64,000 nt of DNA from Rhizophagus irregularis. Lineage: Eukaryota; Glomeromycota; Glomeromycetes; Glomerales; Glomeraceae. Every line of letters begins with the position of its first letter. Position 1 is the first letter of the stretch. The stretch is taken from contig NC_089458.1 in assembly GCF_026210795.1 (NCBI RefSeq), positions 2,682,001-2,746,000 of the forward strand. The letters are read 5' to 3'. Below, piece after piece: positions 61,716 to 64,000 of the stretch. Below the pieces are notes generated by a model. The model ran no database searches, was not told the origin of the DNA, and saw only the letters and a program-made list of their open reading frames with translations. Made by a program: the position numbers and the translations under genes.

Positions 61716-61826
61716 AGCTTGGCAAACTTTGGTAAAAATCAAAGATACTTGGTAAAACTTTGGTAGAAATCAAAGATACTTGGTAAAACTTTGGTAAAAA
61801 TCAAAAATTCTTGGCAAACTTTAATT
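61716..61826. repeat. 31-bp tandem repeat, about 3.5 copies
   Basis: The unit contains ACTTGGTAAAACTTTGGTA then AAAATCAAAGAT, repeated with few changes. Confidence 0.8.
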
Positions 61827-62525
61827 CTTTAAATTTCATGAAAAAAAAACTTGTTTTTTTAAAAGATCGGATCAAAAAAAAATTTTTTAATGGTTTTTTT
61901 TTTTTTTACATTAACTTGTTAAATATAAAAAAAAATTACAAAACTTTAGAAATGAATGATTTTAACATTGTCTTTTTTTAAAATATTAAAATTTTGCAAA
62001 CTATGCTTTTTATAAAGAGTTCGATTGTTTTTTTTTTTGTAATATTTGGATCAAATTTACATTTTTTCGAATAATATATATATATAAAAAAAAAACCAAT
62101 TTTTTTTTTCCCCCAATATTTATAAAAAAAAAAAAAATTTAAAAAAAAATGTATTATGAAGGAAAGAGAATTTGTATACAAAAGAAAATGATGTTGAGAG
62201 AGAGAAAAGAAGAAAAAAAAACACACGAACAAAAATGACCCCTTATGTGAAAAAAAAATAATTTTACAAAAAAAAAAAAAGTAGAAAATTTTTTTTTTGA
62301 TATTTTAAATAAAAAAAATATCAAAAAAAAACTCAAAAAAAGAGTTTGATATTTTTTTTTTTTTATATCTAATTACGATGACAAAAAAAAAAAAGAAGGT
62401 GGTAGTAAAAAAAAACATTATGAAAAAAAAAATCACTAACATTAAAAAAAAATTAAATTAAAAAAAAATCCCACCCCTCCCCCACTAAAAAATTAAATTA
62501 TTCTTTTAATGCTAATTCATTTTTT

Positions 62526-64000
62526 TTAGAAATGCTCTTTATGGAAAGAGAATTTTATTCCTTCGCTATTGGCTTTATTAACTTCAACTTTAAGACTCTT
62601 TGCTAAAGTGGAAGGACCACAATAATAAACACCGACATTGGTCTTTAAATTTCTATCAGTACCAGGTAAATATCTACCACTTTCTATGGCTCTCTTTAAT
62701 CTTAAAAATACGTCACCGAAATTTGGTCTACCATAATGAGTACGCGATTCTAAATCCGTCAAAGGATCATATGAACTTGATACATCATTTATAACAATAT
62801 TTTGTATAGTTGATTCACGTAATTTTGATGTAAGATAAATGTGGAATTTTAAAAATCCTTCTTCTAATTGTGTTGCTTCTAATGTTTTTAATAATGATTG
62901 AAACCATTCAAATGATCCAGTATCTCTGCAAATCCAAAAGAATTCTACGCGACGTAATTTTGATGGTCTTGAATTTTTATGTTGATACCTAGTTAATTTA
63001 AATAAAATTAGTAATTTGATTAAGATGTAAAAAAAAAAAATTTAATATAATTATGTAATTATATTATTTTACTTACCAAATGTTTTTTAAGATTGAAGCA
63101 AAAGGAGTAACACCAATACCACAACCAACCAAGATTGCTATTTCATTATTAAAAACATCTTCTGCTGGAGTACCAAAAGGACCATCAATACGAAGTAAAG
63201 GTAATTCTTTTGGTATATAACCTTTTTCAGTTGGAATATTACAACCAAGTACTTCAGCCAATTCATTAGTAAAATCACCAACTTGACGAATATGTACAGA
63301 AACGTAAGGATCATCAGGAGCTGAGGTGATGGTAAATGGATGCCATTGAAGTTTTGAAACTTTTGGTACATTTAAAAATAAATATTGACCAGCCTTATAT
63401 TTAAATGATGGTTTTGAAAAATGAATTTCAATAGCTTTCGATGGATGATTAATAACTTTTGTAATTTGAGTTGGTTGACGAGATCTAACTTCTCTTAAAA
63501 CACGTTCAAAGAAATAAATGATTCCACCCCAAATTGTAAATTCCCAAGAGAAATAACCTTTACAACGTTGTGGACCAAGTTGAATATTTGTTCTTACGAA
63601 ACAACCGACAGCATGAGTATAAAGACACATCATAAAAATGAAAGCCAAATGATGAGTATACCAAAAAGTTTCAAAAGATTGTTGTCTTATAGAACGATGA
63701 GCAGAAGTATACATTAAAGCCATTATAAGTAACATAATATGACCAGTTTGACCACCAGGAGCCAAATAATGAATAGCCCAAGCTTCTTTAATTTTTAATT
63801 CTTCAGCTCTTATAAAATTAATATAATGAGAAAAAGTATGAATCAAAGTAAAAATTAACATAGAATAAGCGACCTGACGATGGAACCAAATATTTTCATC
63901 AAAAGGAATTAACTTATTTAAGAAAGTAAGACGTAAATATCTAATTATATTTCTACAAACTGGTAAAAGAATCAATGCACCATCATAAGCTAAACATAAA
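62526..64000 (-). CDS. NADPH oxidase copy 2, 5' end outside window
   Basis: The second exon is 62988-62526 (463 nt, the same length as in copy 1). The first exon runs from 63077 past the window edge at 64000, so about the first 58 codons are missing if it matches copy 1. The intron sits at the same codon (ILKNIW/YQ) and has similar sequence. Heme histidines (WFHRQVAYSML, THHLAFIF, CLYTHAVGCF), HPFTITSAP, GCGIGVTPFASI and VYYCGPSTLAK are all present; the C-terminus is FSFHKEHF. No stop or frameshift is seen in the visible part. Most differences from copy 1 are in the loop after helix 3 (LKIKEAWAIHYL against LGIEKAWFIHYF) and in the C-terminal third. Both copies look functional, so this is a tandem duplicate. 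Confidence 0.93.

Larger units (their letters stand above)
59146..62525. other. Spacer between NOX copies, with short repeats
   Basis: No gene is seen. Two minus-strand frames at 61978-62336 are artefacts of A/T homopolymers. 59200-59400 is probably the 5' region of NOX copy 1. Several short repeat arrays and inverted repeats are listed separately. 61860-62470 is dominated by A and T runs. Confidence 0.5.

Noticed and set aside
61978-62336. Two Phe-rich minus-strand ORFs between the NOX genes
   Set aside because: They arise from A/T homopolymer runs; no membrane-protein family fits.
1-64000. tRNA or rRNA genes
   Set aside because: Scanning for tRNA B-box-like words and long GC-balanced rRNA blocks gave nothing I could fold or align with confidence; a tRNAscan run would settle it.

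Overview
The window looks like nuclear DNA of an AT-rich filamentous fungus. The best fit is an arbuscular mycorrhizal fungus (Glomeromycotina, Rhizophagus-like). The reasons are very low GC with long A/T tracts, genes split by short GTAAG...TAG introns, fungal housekeeping genes (EMC3, ATG22, a NOX flavocytochrome), MACPF-like and F-box-like proteins of the kind expanded in that group, and a dense load of decayed DNA transposons. The taxon is an inference from gene families and composition; no database was searched.

Layout. 1-3.9 kb: a 50-bp minisatellite, then a dead MACPF-family gene split by a 1-kb hAT-like insertion. 5.6-9.2 kb: a decayed hAT element. 9.9-19.3 kb: a pogo/Tigger-like element that has taken up a stack of further insertions (foldback element, TA-flanked element, GC-richer element with an 80-bp palindromic array). 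It also holds a decayed convergent gene pair of a family I cannot name. 20.1-33.0 kb is the gene-rich core: a YANK/STK32-type kinase (-), a TMEM97/EXPERA protein (+), a RAD51D-like recombinase (-), EMC3 (+), a DUF262 protein (-) and an F-box-like protein (+). 33-44.4 kb is mostly gene desert with several MITEs, LINE ORF1-like debris and a tandem array of exon-like units that each carry a branchpoint-like motif, 3' splice site, mini-exon and 5' splice site. 44.4-48.4 kb: a small stand-alone TFIIS central-domain protein (-) and an ATG22-like transporter (-). 52.5-55.4 kb: a PIF/Harbinger element with its two-gene layout. 57.5-64 kb: two tandem NADPH oxidase genes (-), the second cut by the window edge.

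There is no operon logic. Three neighbouring pairs are divergent and probably share promoter space (kinase/EXPERA, RAD51D/EMC3, DUF262/F-box). Gene models were built by eye from splice sites and frame continuity. For the kinase, EXPERA, EMC3, DUF262, TFIIS-like, ATG22-like and first NOX genes the exon lengths add up to a whole number of codons. One RAD51D junction stays unresolved.

The most unusual items are the exon-intron unit array at 38.4-39.6 kb, the four-deep nested insertion at 9.9-13.5 kb, the unnamed convergent gene pair at 14.7-18.4 kb, and the stand-alone TFIIS central domain.
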